Positions 20,641 to 31,140 of a DNA stretch of 64,000 nucleotides are shown in pieces. How positions within the stretch are numbered: the stretch's first letter is position 1; each line of letters begins with the position of its first letter. The stretch lies in assembly GCA_944548615.1 (NCBI GenBank), contig OX155952.1:1515001-1579000 (forward strand). Direction: 5' to 3'. Origin of the DNA: Micropterix aruncella. Taxonomy: Eukaryota; Arthropoda; Insecta; Lepidoptera; Micropterigidae. A model generated the notes under the pieces. That model saw only the letters and a program-made list of their open reading frames with translations, did no database searches and was not told the DNA's origin. Both the position numbers and the translations under genes were made by a program.

Positions 20641-20944
20641 AAAAATATTTGTAGTGAATCCCATTTCTGTTTTGGGTTTTCACAATGATAACGCGTTTTT
20701 TATTTTGTGTAGCGCTTCATTTTTCGTAATCGGAACAATTATAAGTGATAGCTGTCAAATTACAGAGTTGCCACTTGCACGAGAAAAAATGCCACAAATT
20801 TAAATAGTGCACTCTTATTAAGACACCCTTTATAAGTCAACAGGTCGATCAATTCCCTTATTGCGGGAAAATGGTCCATTAGTTTTACAGAAAAAAACGT
20901 TTTCTAACCTTTCTTGTTATTATAGGTACTAATCTTTAACAACT

Positions 20945-21460
20945 TTATACTACATTATTATTATTATTATTTATTCCGTAGCCGGCGATTGGGGAAGGGG
21001 TCGCCCTCGCAGCCAATACGCTGCTGTCGGTGCCGCTGATCTCGTACTCCATTCACGATTAGCTTCCATTCTTGACGATTTTTTGCCACGTCTCGAGCAT
21101 CCCTAGCCGATAATCGTTAATTCTTAAGGTCGTTGATGTTATTTAGTTAGGTTTTCTTCGGTGCCGATTGCTGAATTCTCCATTCTGTCGGACGGTCTCG
21201 CCAAAGAAGTTTACGTGGCAAGCGATTATCGTTCATTCGGCAAACATGGCCGAACCATCGTAGTCAACCTTTTTGTACTTCTTCTTCGATCGTTGTTAGT
21301 AGATCGCATCTTTCTCTAATGGTCTCGTTTCGAATTCGGTCGCGGAGTGAGACACCGAGAAGCTGCCTCAAGCATCGCATTTGGAAGACTTCGAACTTTT
21401 TGAGGTCCGATTGTAGTAACGTCCACGTTTCCGATCCATAAAGAAGAATGGGAAGAAGTA
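20945..21460 (-). pseudogene. LINE C-terminal fragment
   Basis: Minus-strand frame with a few stops: LPILLYGSETWTLLQSDLKK, FEVFQMRCLRQLLGVSLRDR, IRNETIRERCDLLTTIEEEV, LRWFGHVCRMNDNRLPRKLL, then ARDVAKNRQEWKLIVNG. LLYG.E.W, R.LRWFGH..RM and R.EW are the C-terminal signposts of a common insect LINE group. It ends in a (TTA)n tract at 20955-20970, fitting a 3' end. Confidence 0.88.
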
Positions 21461-22136
21461 CTTTGCAGTTGTGCTAAGTTCACCGTCCAAATATCCAATT
21501 CTGGCTCAGCCGAACATAGTTCACCGCACCGTGAAGCAGTGTTGAAAGATGATAGTTCTAGCTCGCGGTAACGCGAATAATACGTGAGTCTAAGCATGGC
21601 AGTAATTGGCGGGTACAAACAGACCGATTCTTCTAAGGATGGCCAAATTATTAACGAACCCCCTAATAAGCAGATTATATAAAAAAAAAAATAATAAATA
21701 AATAAATATATGTGACAGATTGCCAGCCAATCTCTTCTTACGATTAGTGATATGTACCTACCCAACCATCCCTAGAATAAATGCCGTTTCTGTAATGTAA
21801 TCTGTTAAACAGCTGGAGGACGTAAAATTTTAAAAAAAAACATCAAGGACATGCTGATAGGCCACTTTTTCTATGATCTGGCCGAATTTAAACGACATTA
21901 TATTTCAAATATTGTGCCCATATAAATGACTTGAAAAGGTAGAGCCTTATTGTCTGGTTATTTTATTTCGTGTCATATTTGTACTTTTAGTTTTTAAATG
22001 CAGCTTTAATTTGATTATTTAACATTTTACTGACAACTTCAATGAATGAACTTTACTATATTCTATATATACGAATTATTGACTATTTCAATTATTAGGC
22101 TTCTATTTTGATTATTTATATTTATATTTAGACAAT

Positions 22137-22435
22137 GGGCCCGATTGCGTTTCATTGTGAACTAAAACTGAAATTAGTCCAAGCGAACGAGACAGAGCAA
22201 TACGTTAGAGCGGTATATGAAACGAACGATCGTCGATAAATACTACCTGCCGAACTTATACTCGTCCGAATAAATTCGAGCATATTTCGTGCGGTGTAAG
22301 ATTTGACCTTGGCGGGCAGTTTTAATGCGAAAAAGTGATAACCGGTCATCTCACACTCCGCTCTAGCGTATTGCCCTGTCTCGTTCACACGGACAAATTT
22401 CCGATTTAAGTTCACGAAGAAACGCAATCGAGCCC
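22137..22435. mobile_element. MITE with ~45-bp terminal inverted repeats, copy 1
   Basis: GGGCCCGATTGCGTTTCATT... at the left and ...GAAACGCAATCGAGCCC at the right are inverted, continuing through GTGAACTAAAACTGAAATT and its complement. Length 299 bp. A second full copy is at 55210-55513 and a half copy at 54902-54995. Confidence 0.88.
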
Positions 22436-22581
22436 AATCTAGTAGTTAAATTCTTGACTACCTATCATAAGTAATGAGTAGTAACGAGACTTACTACCTA
22501 ACACAATTATTTTGACACGTCGAAGATTGGTTTTTAGGCGTTAATTGGATACGACGAAAATGTAATAAAATGTATATAAAA

Positions 22582-22830
22582 GTGCGATAGATAGCACTAA
22601 CAATCGAATGTTATTATTGTTATCATTGGGTAAATTATTGGGTTTTAATAATCAATCAGTCTTTTACAAAAAAAAACATTCATAATCAATATTATTACAA
22701 ATAAATTGCTGTTCGTTTTGCCGTCAATGCTTTTAGCGCCACCTGCATTACGCCGGCGCAGAAGGGTTGCCAAAATGAACTATGGAGTTGAGCAAACTAA
22801 TACCATATATTATAATCAATGGTTCTATCA
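22582..22830 (+). repeat. Dispersed repeat, unclassified
   Basis: Holds GATAGATAGCACTAACAAT...TGTTATTATTG, GGGTTTTAATAATCAATCAG, then AGCGCCACCTGCATTACG and GTTGCCAAAATGAACTATGG. Parts recur at 15673-15770, 17195-17300, 54440-54600 (inverted) and 55035-55125. No termini resolved. Confidence 0.6.
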
Positions 22831-22859
22831 AACCCTACTACCCTTGACAACAACGTAAC

Positions 22860-23285
22860 GTGGTTTATGGACAACCCTCAAGGGGCATAATATATTTCCG
22901 AGTGATCCTTCGTGACAATACACTAAATTTACACAATACGCGAGCGAGGCAAATTGGCGGCAAAACGACGCGAACGCAGAATGGACGATTATAAAATGCG
23001 CCCCGCGGCGACAACATCAATGCAAATAAATAAATAATTGCGCAGGCGATTCGACACAGGCGTCAGAAGACGACCGCCGTACGCCATTGTCGCCTGTTTG
23101 TCGTGGCCATTTGTAAGCGCAGGCTTTATGAAAAAGAGGAATCAAAATGGCCAAGTAGCGTTGCCAGGACGACAGGAAACGCCTATTGGGCTGAGAATTT
23201 CGGAGTCCTTTCCTTCGTGGGCTCCGGAGTGTGTGACTGACCGGCGCTCCATCGAAAATGAAATCCTGCAATTATATTGAACGTT
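22860..23285. other. Unique GC-richer island
   Basis: Single copy, with frames on both strands lacking motifs. Contains GCAAATTGGCGGCAAAACG, GACGATTATAAAATGCG, GTCGTGGCCATTTGTAAGC and GGCTTTATGAAAAAG. TTTATGR and ATTATAAAAT resemble Hox-type sites. Possible conserved non-coding element. Confidence 0.3.
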
Positions 23286-23334
23286 ACTGCGTCATTTACT
23301 ATTCTCAGTTGTTTAGTGTATGCTAATTAAAAAA

Positions 23335-24690
23335 TATATATTTATTTATTTATGTCCTTAATTCAAGTTACAATTTACATAAAGAAAATCCTTATCTTAT
23401 GTTCAAATGTGAAATCAAAATGTTCTTCATTCATTTAGACCCAATATGTTCTTATTATGCGTCCAAGCCTTAGGTACTCCCAATCCGTTTTATCATTTAC
23501 AATAATTTACATAATCAGATATTGTATAGTATGCTTTTTTATACAATTTTGCTTAGATGCTAGCTTTAAACTTATTTAGAGATAGTTCTCTAATAGTATG
23601 AGGAAGTTTGTTATAGAAGCGTATACATTGTCCCAAAAAAGAATTGCTTATTTTGTGGAGACGAGGAGCACGTACAACAAGGTCTCGCTTATGTCTAGTA
23701 TTAACATTATGAGTGTCGCTTTTTTTTAAAACTTGTCAATATTCTTGTGGACATACAACAGATTTTCGTATATATATATTGTGATGCAACAGTAAGAATA
23801 TTTATCTCTTTGAATTTTTCTCCGAAGGAAACCCGAGGACCAAGTTTGTATATAGCTCTTACATCACGTTTCTGTAGTATAAAGATGTTATTGATGTCCG
23901 CACAGCTTCCCCAGAGAAGAATCCCATACGACTTAATTCTATGAAAGTAACTAAAGTATACTATTCTTTGCTGTATCTATATCAGTCAGCCACCTTATTG
24001 TTTTAACTACGTATGCCGCAAAGCTAAGTTTTCCTGACATTTTCTCAATTTGTGGGCCCCATTGTAATTTCGAGTCAATTGTTATCCCTAGAAACACAGT
24101 CGAAGCAACAGGCTCCAGTCTATTTCCATTTATTTCTAGATTGGTTTGTACTTGCTTAACATTAGGTGTAGAAAATGTAATCACTTTGTTTTTTTTTTCA
24201 TTTAATAGTAGGTTATTTACATTAAACCAGTGGACAGCTTTTGAGAGTGCATTGGTAATTTCGTGATAATTGTACAATTGTCGACTAATTTTAAATATCA
24301 AAGAAGTATCATCAGCAAGCAATACAACTTCGTGATTATTCCTTATGTGAAAGGGTAAATCATTGATGTATATTATGAACAGAAATGGGCCTAGAATGGA
24401 GATTTGTGGGACACCATTGTGGCCATAGGTTGGTGATCTTTTACCGTTTACATCAACCTTCTAAGTTATTTTTCCCAAGTAAGAAGTCAGAAGATCGAGA
24501 GCCTTGTTCCTAATGCCATAGTGATGTAATTTCCTGACTTTTGTATCATGGTGTACACAATCAAATGCCTTAAACAAGTCACAGAAGATGCCTAATGCGT
24601 CTTGTGACTCTTCCCAGGCATTTAATATACCTGTTAATAGTTCGGTTCCCGCATCTATGGTTGAGCAGCCCTCCGTAAATCAATTTTGGA
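23335..24690 (-). pseudogene. LINE relic from palm domain to 3' end
   Basis: Minus-strand pieces in order: AFDCVHHDTKVRKLHHYGI (palm motif with catalytic D) near 24560, NGVPQSI-type text and PHFNDLPF near 24400-24350, then VVLLADDTSLIFKISRQLYN (ADD box) near 24310. The frame 23951-24322 goes on WFNVNNLLLNEKKNKVITF and STVFLGITIDSKLQWGPQIE. After a frameshift, WGSCADINNIFILQKRDVRA and NELPHTIRELSLNKFKAS-like sequence lead to a stop near 23550. The last 200 bp are AT-rich and end at a (TTTA)n tract (23335), as a 3' end. It is of the Jockey/CR1-like type. Several frameshifts make it inactive. Confidence 0.85.
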
Positions 24691-24754
24691 TGAATAAAAG
24701 ACTATTGATTGTTGACTATTGACATAATAATATAGTTTTACAAATACGTGTCAT

Positions 24755-25090
24755 TGTGAATGCGTGCGCCTTAGCATGTGGCTAAGGCGCATGGCACGCA
24801 GGAGAGGCGCAGATCAGGAGAGACGTATGCTGCGTTTCACGTACCTGCGCCGCAGCGTACGCAGCTCTCATGCATTACAAAATCTGCTCTGCCCTGCGCT
24901 GCGTGGAACTGCTTCACCTGCGTTTCAGCATACGCTTAGCCTAGTGTCAAGTAGTTTGCCACTGTGCAAATATGCTTGGAACGATAACTTTCATTTTAAA
25001 TTACATATTATAATACTTGCAGGCAACACTGTACGTTGGCTTCGTAGCGAGTACGCGAATGCTCCCTTGACAAATGTGTAAATTTGTGAC
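24755..25090. other. GC-rich segment with a perfect 11-bp hairpin
   Basis: TGCGCCTTAGC (24765-24775), loop ATGTG, GCTAAGGCGCA (24781-24791). The next 200 bp are rich in TGCGC/GCGCA-like words (CTGCGCCGCAGCGTACGC). This could be a decayed MITE. The 105-codon plus frame has no motif. Confidence 0.5.
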
Positions 25091-25679
25091 GCCCGATGTG
25101 AATGCATTTAAAATGAAACTGCTTTGAAATCGCCGCTTATGTTATAAAAGGCGTGAAATGGAATTAAAAAGTAATTAGGTCCTTTTGTTTTTAGAATTCC
25201 GGGCCCTTAAGACTAAAGTCTATCGTGAGATTATTTTAGGAATAAGTATATCTTCTTTGCTGATTTATGGTAAAAATATTTTGATTGCACTAGGCGTAGC
25301 TGCATTTTGACAATTTCGTGATTTACTAACAATTTTACATACAATTAATATTAAAACACGGATATAAAAACTTTTCAACTTTATTTATTTAAGAAAGCAA
25401 AACTTTTTAAGAAATTAATTTTATCTATTTAAAAAAGCATTTATTCAAGAACTGAATAGCAAAACATTTACCCCATGAAACTTGTCTTCAAATATGGTCC
25501 TCAACGCAACTCCATTATAAGTTCGGCATTAACCATAAACTTCAGCTAATACCGACCAAATTTGGTTGCACATCAAAACACCGTTGACTACGCAAGGACC
25601 AATATTGGCGGCTTGCTCCCGGAACGCACAGTAATATTATTTTCTAACTCGAACGCATCCTAAAATCCATATCAAATAT

Positions 25680-25975
25680 CTCATTATAAATGCACTTAAA
25701 AACTACATCATCAGACCTTGAAACCTAATCGTGGTCAAAGTTCATTCCAAGACTTTTCTAACAAGTCCAAACACAGCTATGATACGATGTTCCATCATAA
25801 AGTTCCAGTTCATATCTTCCGACTCCATCATCAGATCAGTTCGACAGTACCAAATTCGACAGCTGCCAATTTTCATGACGCTACGATCCTTGGAAGATGG
25901 TTAAATTAGTTACCTTAGATTCCATTACATAGTTAGTTACATACAGGTCGACCTAATAAAAGCGTGTTAAAAAAA
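25680..25975 (+). repeat. 120-bp minisatellite-bearing repeat, copy 4
   Basis: One and a half monomers: CATCATCAGACCTTGAAACC, AACAAGTCCAAACACAGC, then TTCCGACTCCATCATCAGAT, and the right end TACAGGTCGACCTAATAAAA-GCGTG. Orientation as at 20130. Confidence 0.85.
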
Positions 25976-26299
25976 TATCAAAGGTCATTAATATAAAGCA
26001 AGTGGAAAGGATGGAAAATAATCCTCTTTGTAAACAACTTGAACAACTGTGGTTAAAGGCCTGGAGTAAAAAACTGGAAACCTAAGCCCAGGATAGGTTG
26101 GAATGTGAGAAGAATCTTGATGAAGCAAAGGCTTACAATGGTCAAGCGCCAATGACGACGATAAGGCAATCTATTGCAGAGACTGTAGCAGATATTATGA
26201 AATATTATAGCTAATTCGTACAATGTACAATGTACATAAGTATGTATAGAAGTATGTATAATTAATACTTATGTACAATGTACATAAGTATGTATAGAA

Positions 26300-26660
26300 A
26301 ACGAACCCGATCGGCTTGTGATTTGTCGCCATCCAGTTAATTAATAAATTTGATTTATCGTTTGACGTATTCGTCCCCCAGCGAGTGAATGAAATGACAA
26401 ATAATTATAAGGGATGATTCTACCTTCGAGCCCGTTTATGGGGGATGAACATGGGACAAAATTTATGATGCTTTCCCATAATTTCTCATTCACTGTTTTC
26501 CCAGTCCCATTTAGGGAGCCAATTTGTCACGTGGCCATTAACCAATGAATGACGCTAGACGCGACCCCTTGTATTTCAATCTATGGCTATGTTGGTAAAT
26601 GTGTGGTATGTTTTACATTCGTTGCCTACATGGGGAAAGGCTACTACAATGGTACCCGTG
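26300..26660. other. Unique island rich in homeodomain-like sites
   Basis: Contains CCAGTTAATTAATAAATTTG, GACAAATAATTATAAGG, CCGTTTATGGGGG, CCCATAATTTCTCATTCAC, CCAATTTGTCACGTGG and GGCCATTAACCAATGAATG. No ORF, no repeat partner. Looks like regulatory conserved sequence, on pattern alone. Confidence 0.35.
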
Positions 26661-26829
26661 AATAGTGTCCCATCCTTGATGAAGAAAGAAAACGACACGG
26701 AAGAAAATAGGTAAGATCTTTTTATTCGTTAAAATTATGTAACTTATCTTTTTACAAGCTTTTATTTACCTTACAATCTTGCAAATTGAATTAGAATCAC
26801 TTCCTCTTATCCTATGAATTTGAATTTTA

Positions 26830-27420
26830 AATGTTGGTTCAGTTCCGATGACAATGCATTTATATGGTGGGCATGACTTGATTCTACACCCAGAATCGGC
26901 TCCCGACGAGGCTACTCTTCCACGTCCAACAGAACAGACACAAGATTTTGTATACGCAATCAATTATGATAGTCCGTTCTAAATTTCACCATGACATGGC
27001 TGCTGCACCCAGGGTTGGCTCCCGACGAGAGGACTCCTCAACGGTCAACAGTATAGAAACGAAATTTTGTATACGCATTCAATTATGATAGCCAGTTATA
27101 AATGTGACCATGACATGGCTGCTGCACCCAGGGTTGGCTCCCGACGAGGGGACTCCTCAACGGCCAACAGCAAAGAAACGAAAATTTGTATATGCATTCA
27201 ATTATGATACGGTAACAGCACAGAAACGAAATTTTGTATACGCAGTCAATCATGATAGCCCGTTGTAAGTTTCACGGCAAATAGGGCTGCTGCATCCAGG
27301 GTGGGCTTCCGACGATGGGTCAACAGCACAAATGGGAAATTCTGTATAGCATTCAATTATAATAGCCCGTTCTAAGTTCCACTATGACATGGCTGCTGCT
27401 GCACCCAGGGTTGGCTAGGG
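26830..27420 (+). repeat. Minisatellite, ~120-bp monomer, about five units
   Basis: Monomers run GCTGCTGCACCCAGGGTTGG, CTCCCGACGAGGGGACTCC, TCAACGGTCAACAGCACAGA, AACGAAATTTTGTATACGC, ATTCAATTATGATAGCCCG, TTCTAAGTTTCACCATGACA. Starts are seen near 26999, 27119, 27285 and 27390; some units are shortened. Two units of the same monomer lie inverted at 17370-17620 and one at 43560-43670. Confidence 0.88.
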
Positions 27421-27782
27421 ACAGAACATTTTAATTAAAGCTTGTTTTTAAAAATGTGTTTTTACTTAGAATTTATTTCAGAATTATGATACCCGTATTT
27501 ATAGTCAAGCAAGGTTAGAGTAATGCTCAGTCAAGTATTACTTCAATAATGCTCAGTCAAGTAATACTTGAGTACCTACAGAATGTATACAATAGATGAG
27601 ATATGTCAGCCAACTCCGCTAAGTATGGCTCAAATATTCGGGAATGTATTCGTATCAAGGGGCAATACTGCTATTAAATGTGTAATATTTTTATTTTTTA
27701 AACCTCTTGAAATTAGACTAACGCCATCGCCCATTTATTGTTATTGATTTTTGAATGTAGGTTTTGTCAAAATATTCATAAC

Positions 27783-28322
27783 TAGCTGCGCCCAGCGGTT
27801 TCACCCGCGTCGTGATGGAAAATTGTGATAATGATGATAGAAAACCATATATCTTTATAAATTATAGCCTATGTGTTATTTTGATGTGTAAGCTATATTA
27901 TTGTAAAGTTTCATCAAATCCATTCAGTAGTTTTTGCGTGAAAGAGTAACAAACATCCATACATACATACAAACTTTCGCGTTTATAATATTAGTAGGAC
28001 TAGCTGCGCCCAGCGGTTTCACCCGCGTGGTGATGGAAAATTGTGATAATGATTATTATTATTATATTATAGTAGGATAGTAGGATAGAATTTAAATTTC
28101 GAATGTCAATTTCTTAGATTTTTTTCCTACTTACTTGACAGTTATCGTTGTATTTTAGATAATTCACACTATATCTTTATAAATTATAGCCTATGTGTTA
28201 TTCTGATGTGTAAGCTATATTATTGTAAAGTGTCATCCAAATCCATTCAGTAGTTTTTTCGTGAAAGAGTAACAAACATCCATACATACATACAAACTTT
28301 CGCGTTTATAATATTAGTAGGA
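27783..28322 (+). repeat. Two head-to-tail copies of a repeat ending TTATAATATTAGTAGG
   Basis: Copy 1 (27783-28000) and copy 2 (28001-28322) both begin TAGCTGCGCCCAGCGGTTTC and end AAACTTTCGCGTTTATAATA-TTAGTAGG. Copy 2 has about 110 extra bases inside. Both contain (CATA)n before the end. Elements with this end are very common in moths and butterflies, and I take them to be SINE or LINE tails; class not proved. Confidence 0.8.
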
Positions 28323-28613
28323 TTGTATGTTCATCTAGGTATGCCAGCGTCAGAAATAAAAACCGTCCGCTATGTTGGTTGTTTAGATCGTCTTCGCACT
28401 CGCTGTCATATTCTCGTGGTTTTCGTGATTCCTGTGATTATTTATATTTTTTGCGAGATAAACGCACTTATCGCGCTACTATAACACTATAGCACCATGC
28501 ATTTACACTTTACAGGCTGTAAATTAGCGAAGAGCCTGTAAATAAGAACCTCATAACTTCTCGAACCTCAGGCCATCAGGCTCAAGCTGCACCGAACCAT
28601 TAGGAACCAAACA

Positions 28614-28707
28614 TTTGGAGATGTCGACTACAATGGGCGAACCCGTCATCTCAGGAAGTTTTAACGATAGTGATCGTTCTGTCTCCCGTGGGGTGAGCGT
28701 AGAAGAC
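28614..28707 (+). ncRNA. Candidate HDV-like ribozyme module at RS 5' end
   Basis: In copy A the 94-nt module can fold with P1 GAGATG/CATCTC, P2 CTAC/GTAG extended by GTC/GAC, P3 TGGG/CCCG-like with loop CGAA, and P4 AACGAT-AGTG-ATCGTT, in the 5'-to-3' order P1, P2, P3, P1', P4, P2' that defines HDV-like ribozymes. Across copies P4 keeps pairing while its closing pairs change, and outer P4 bases are GGGAG/CTCCC at 29.5 kb but GGACG/CGCCC at 4.7 kb. P1 is complete only here and partial elsewhere. HDV-like ribozymes are known at 5' ends of R2 and other LINEs. Cleavage is not shown; the catalytic C is not certain (a conserved GTGAGC lies in the J4/2 position). Confidence 0.45.
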
Positions 28708-29301
28708 TTTGAGACGATACAAATCTACCGACAAGCAAAGCCACGAACCTGCCAGAGTCCGACGCCTTACGGCGAGGCACTAGGAAGGTAACCCAGTGGG
28801 CCACCTCGCCCCGTGGCTACCAGTTTTGGCAGGATATCTCAGTCTGGAATTAATCTTTAGGATACCTCCGTCCTCCCGATTGGTAACGGGACCGAAGTCG
28901 CTTACGCGGCCTCTACCTGTCGTAAATTCGGCTGTGATTCAGTTTTAATCTATCGCGGACCATAGGCATCTTTTGCCTGGCTCTGAATTCAGGATCAGGT
29001 AGCCTTATGGTCATTTCAAGAGTGGTTGACGACAGGTCAACATCCACCCCCGCTGCTTAGGAGACCGTATATTTCTATAGTCCCCAGACTCCTTCAGTAA
29101 TTAGTCAGAGTTTACAACCGATCGGCGTCGCCGAACGGTGCGCAAACCGCCCAGCAGCGCCGGGGGCCAATCCCTCAGGGAAATTCGGTCTACCAGCCGC
29201 GAGGCCTGAGACGCGAGAGTCTTGCCTGGGGTAGCCTTCCATACGAGGAGGCTCTGAATCGTGAGTTGGACCGATCCGAAAACACAATGGATGTTATGGC
29301 C
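28614..29301 (+). mobile_element. RS retroelement, tandem copy A
   Basis: Starts TTTGGAGATGTCGACTAC after GGAACCAAACA. It is more diverged than the copies at 4.6 and 52.3 kb but colinear through GCGTAGAAGAC, GGTCATTTCAAGAG, AACCGCCCAG and CGTGAGT. The last ~20 bases of the usual 3' end are missing. CAAGCTGCACCGAACCATT plus AGGAACCAAACA before it recurs after it (29302-29341), a long target duplication. Confidence 0.85.
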
Positions 29302-29341
29302 CAAGCTGCACGAAACCATTCGCTACCATAGGAACCAAACA

Positions 29342-29436
29342 ACTAGGGCTGTCAACTACGACGGTCGAACCTGTCACTTCAGGAAGTTTAAACGATATTA
29401 GATCGTTCTGTCTCCCGTGAGGTGAGCGTAGACGAC
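29342..29436 (+). mobile_element. RS fragment B: exactly the 5' module
   Basis: 95 bp from ACTAGGGCTGTCAACTAC to GCGTAGACGAC, flanked on both sides by GGAACCAAACA (29331-29341, 29438-29448). It ends precisely where the proposed P2' strand ends. The P4 hairpin AACGAT-ATTAG-ATCGTT is kept. Confidence 0.8.
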
Positions 29437-29448
29437 AGGAACCAAACA

Positions 29449-30076
29449 TCTTGGGTTGTCGACTACAACGGGCGAGCCCTTCACCACAGGGAGTTTTAAC
29501 GATTAGTCGTTCTATCTCCCTGGAGTGAGTGTAGAAGACTTTGGACAAAAGACAATCCGCCGTCTAGCTCCACCGCAACCCGTAAGAGACCAACGCCTTA
29601 CCGCGAGATAGCCAGCAATGTTACCTGGCGGGCGACACTCGCGCCCTTACTACCAATTGTGACCAGATTTCTCCGGTCTCTCGATTGGTTCCGAGTTCGA
29701 GGTCGCTTGCGCGGTCCTCTCCCTTACGACGCGGTGAAACGGTGAATACCGAATCTATCGCGGACCATGGCGTCCTTTGCCCGCCTCTTACCCGGGATCG
29801 GATGGCCAATGGTCATTTCAAGAGCAGTCGCCGTAAGGTACGCAACCACACCTGTTAGTCGGAGTGCACAATCGATTGGCTTGCGCCGCACGGTGCGCAG
29901 ACCGTCCAGGAGCGCCAGAGGTTTGATTCCCAGGGGAGGTCCTTCGCCCGAACGTCCTACCTAGGTTCGCACCTCATGCGTGGAGGCCGCCGGATAGGTG
30001 TTGACCCGTGAGTATGACCGACCCTGAACACATGGGTCTTCGTGGCCAACCCAGCATGGGCCCATTAACTCCCACA
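29449..30076 (+). mobile_element. RS retroelement, tandem copy C
   Basis: Starts TCTTGGGTTGTCGACTAC and ends GGGCCCATTAACTCCCAC, followed by AGAACCAAACA (30077-30087), matching the GGAACCAAACA before it. Small internal deletion near 29850 relative to the 4.6-kb copy. In the module, GGGAG/CTCCC and AACGA/TCGTT pair in P4. Confidence 0.88.
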
Positions 30077-30318
30077 AGAACCAAACAGATAGTTTGCCTA
30101 CTCATTTCCAATCCCTGGGTACGTCTATGCACTGAGCTATCCACCTCATCGATTTCCTCAAACCGATGCATGGCCGCAGCGAAATTACAGATAAAAAGTT
30201 GCGGTCTCTGTCGCGCTTAATTTTCCCCGTGCTGGTGGACAAACTGCTACGCACGACCGCCCTATCGCCCGTACTATGCCGTCGGCACAGATCAGGAAAG
30301 ATGCGCACACGGAAAACC

Positions 30319-30860
30319 CCAGATGTGTCGCAGCAATACACGGATCTGCGTAAATATAAAAAAACAGTTGTGCCACTCCAAGACTTTTGTGGCAAGTAGC
30401 CAAGGACTGATTTTATTTTAATAATACATAAAATCGATGAGCGCCCTCTCTCGGCCGGCGGACAAACCCACGCAGACACACAAACAGGCATATGTCCATC
30501 TTTAAACGGTCTTAATCCTCTCAGGGAGCTCAAAATTGATATTTCCGGCTTCATCTCGAACAAACTTTTAGTTTTTGAGAAAATCCCAGATGTGTCGCAG
30601 CAATACCCGGATCTGCATAAATATAAAAAAAAATAAATCAGTTGTGTCACTCCAAGACTTTTGTGGCAAGTAGCCAAGGGCTGATTTAATTTGAATAATA
30701 CATAAAATCGATGAGCGCCCTCTCTCAGCCGGCGGACAAACCCACACAGACACACAGACAGGCATATGTCCATCTTTAAACGGTCTTATTCTTCTCAGGG
30801 AGCTCAAAATGGATATTTCCGGCTTCATCTCGACAAAACTTTTAGTTTTTGAGTCATTTG
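30319..30860 (+). repeat. Tandem duplication, ~270-bp unit
   Basis: CCAGATGTGTCGCAGCAATA occurs at 30319 and 30586; AAAATCGATGAGCGCCCTCT at about 30430 and 30704. Two nearly identical units with GGCATATGTCCATCTTTAAA, CTCAGGGAGCTCAAAAT and ATTTCCGGCTTCATCTCG. Frames through it are open by chance. Nature unknown. Confidence 0.85.
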
Positions 30861-31059
30861 ATGGATTTTGATGTGTCATCTAGTACCTGGAAAGAACTTC
30901 TATACAATGAACTACTCCAGGAGATAAGCATTTGGATCCACTTGGATGCGTCACAAAATTAAATGCATTTAAAAAATCATAACTATCATGATAGTTAATA
31001 TAATATTATTATTATTAATAACTGTAATATTATTATCATTAATAATAATAATAATTAAA

Positions 31060-31140
31060 CACTTTATTTGCTTAAACAAAAAGGCGAGCTTATTGACTAA
31101 AAGCAATATCTTACAACTAACCTTAGGTTAGCCGTAAGAT
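31060..31140 (-). repeat. LINE 3' end fragment
   Basis: On the minus strand: GGTTAGTTGTAAGATATTGC, TCAATAAGCTCGCCTTTTTG, AAGCAAATAAAGTGTT. It matches the 3' end of the LINE at 48831-50771, including ATAAGCTCGCC and CAAATAAAG. Confidence 0.75.

Larger units (their letters stand above)
19621..20831 (-). mobile_element. IS630/mariner-like transposon, split by a minisatellite repeat
   Basis: Left end AAAGGGTGTCTCACTATAG, right end (20831, reversed) AAAGGGTGTCTTAATAAGAG; both continue to GT/GCACTATTT. A degenerate transposase lies on the minus strand near the left. A repeat of the 120-bp minisatellite family occupies 20130-20640. Without it the element would be about 0.7 kb. Confidence 0.75.

Noticed and set aside
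26830..27420. CRISPR-like array
   Set aside because: The units are adjacent 120-bp minisatellite monomers, with no unique spacers, in a eukaryotic genome.
30095..30165. Second SINE type on the minus strand (GGATAGCTCAGTG)
   Set aside because: The A-box-like word is present but no acceptable B-box or tail follows. Too weak to annotate.
30102..30773. 223-codon minus-strand frame with internal repeat
   Set aside because: The protein repeat only mirrors the 270-bp DNA tandem; no domain and no codon-level conservation visible.
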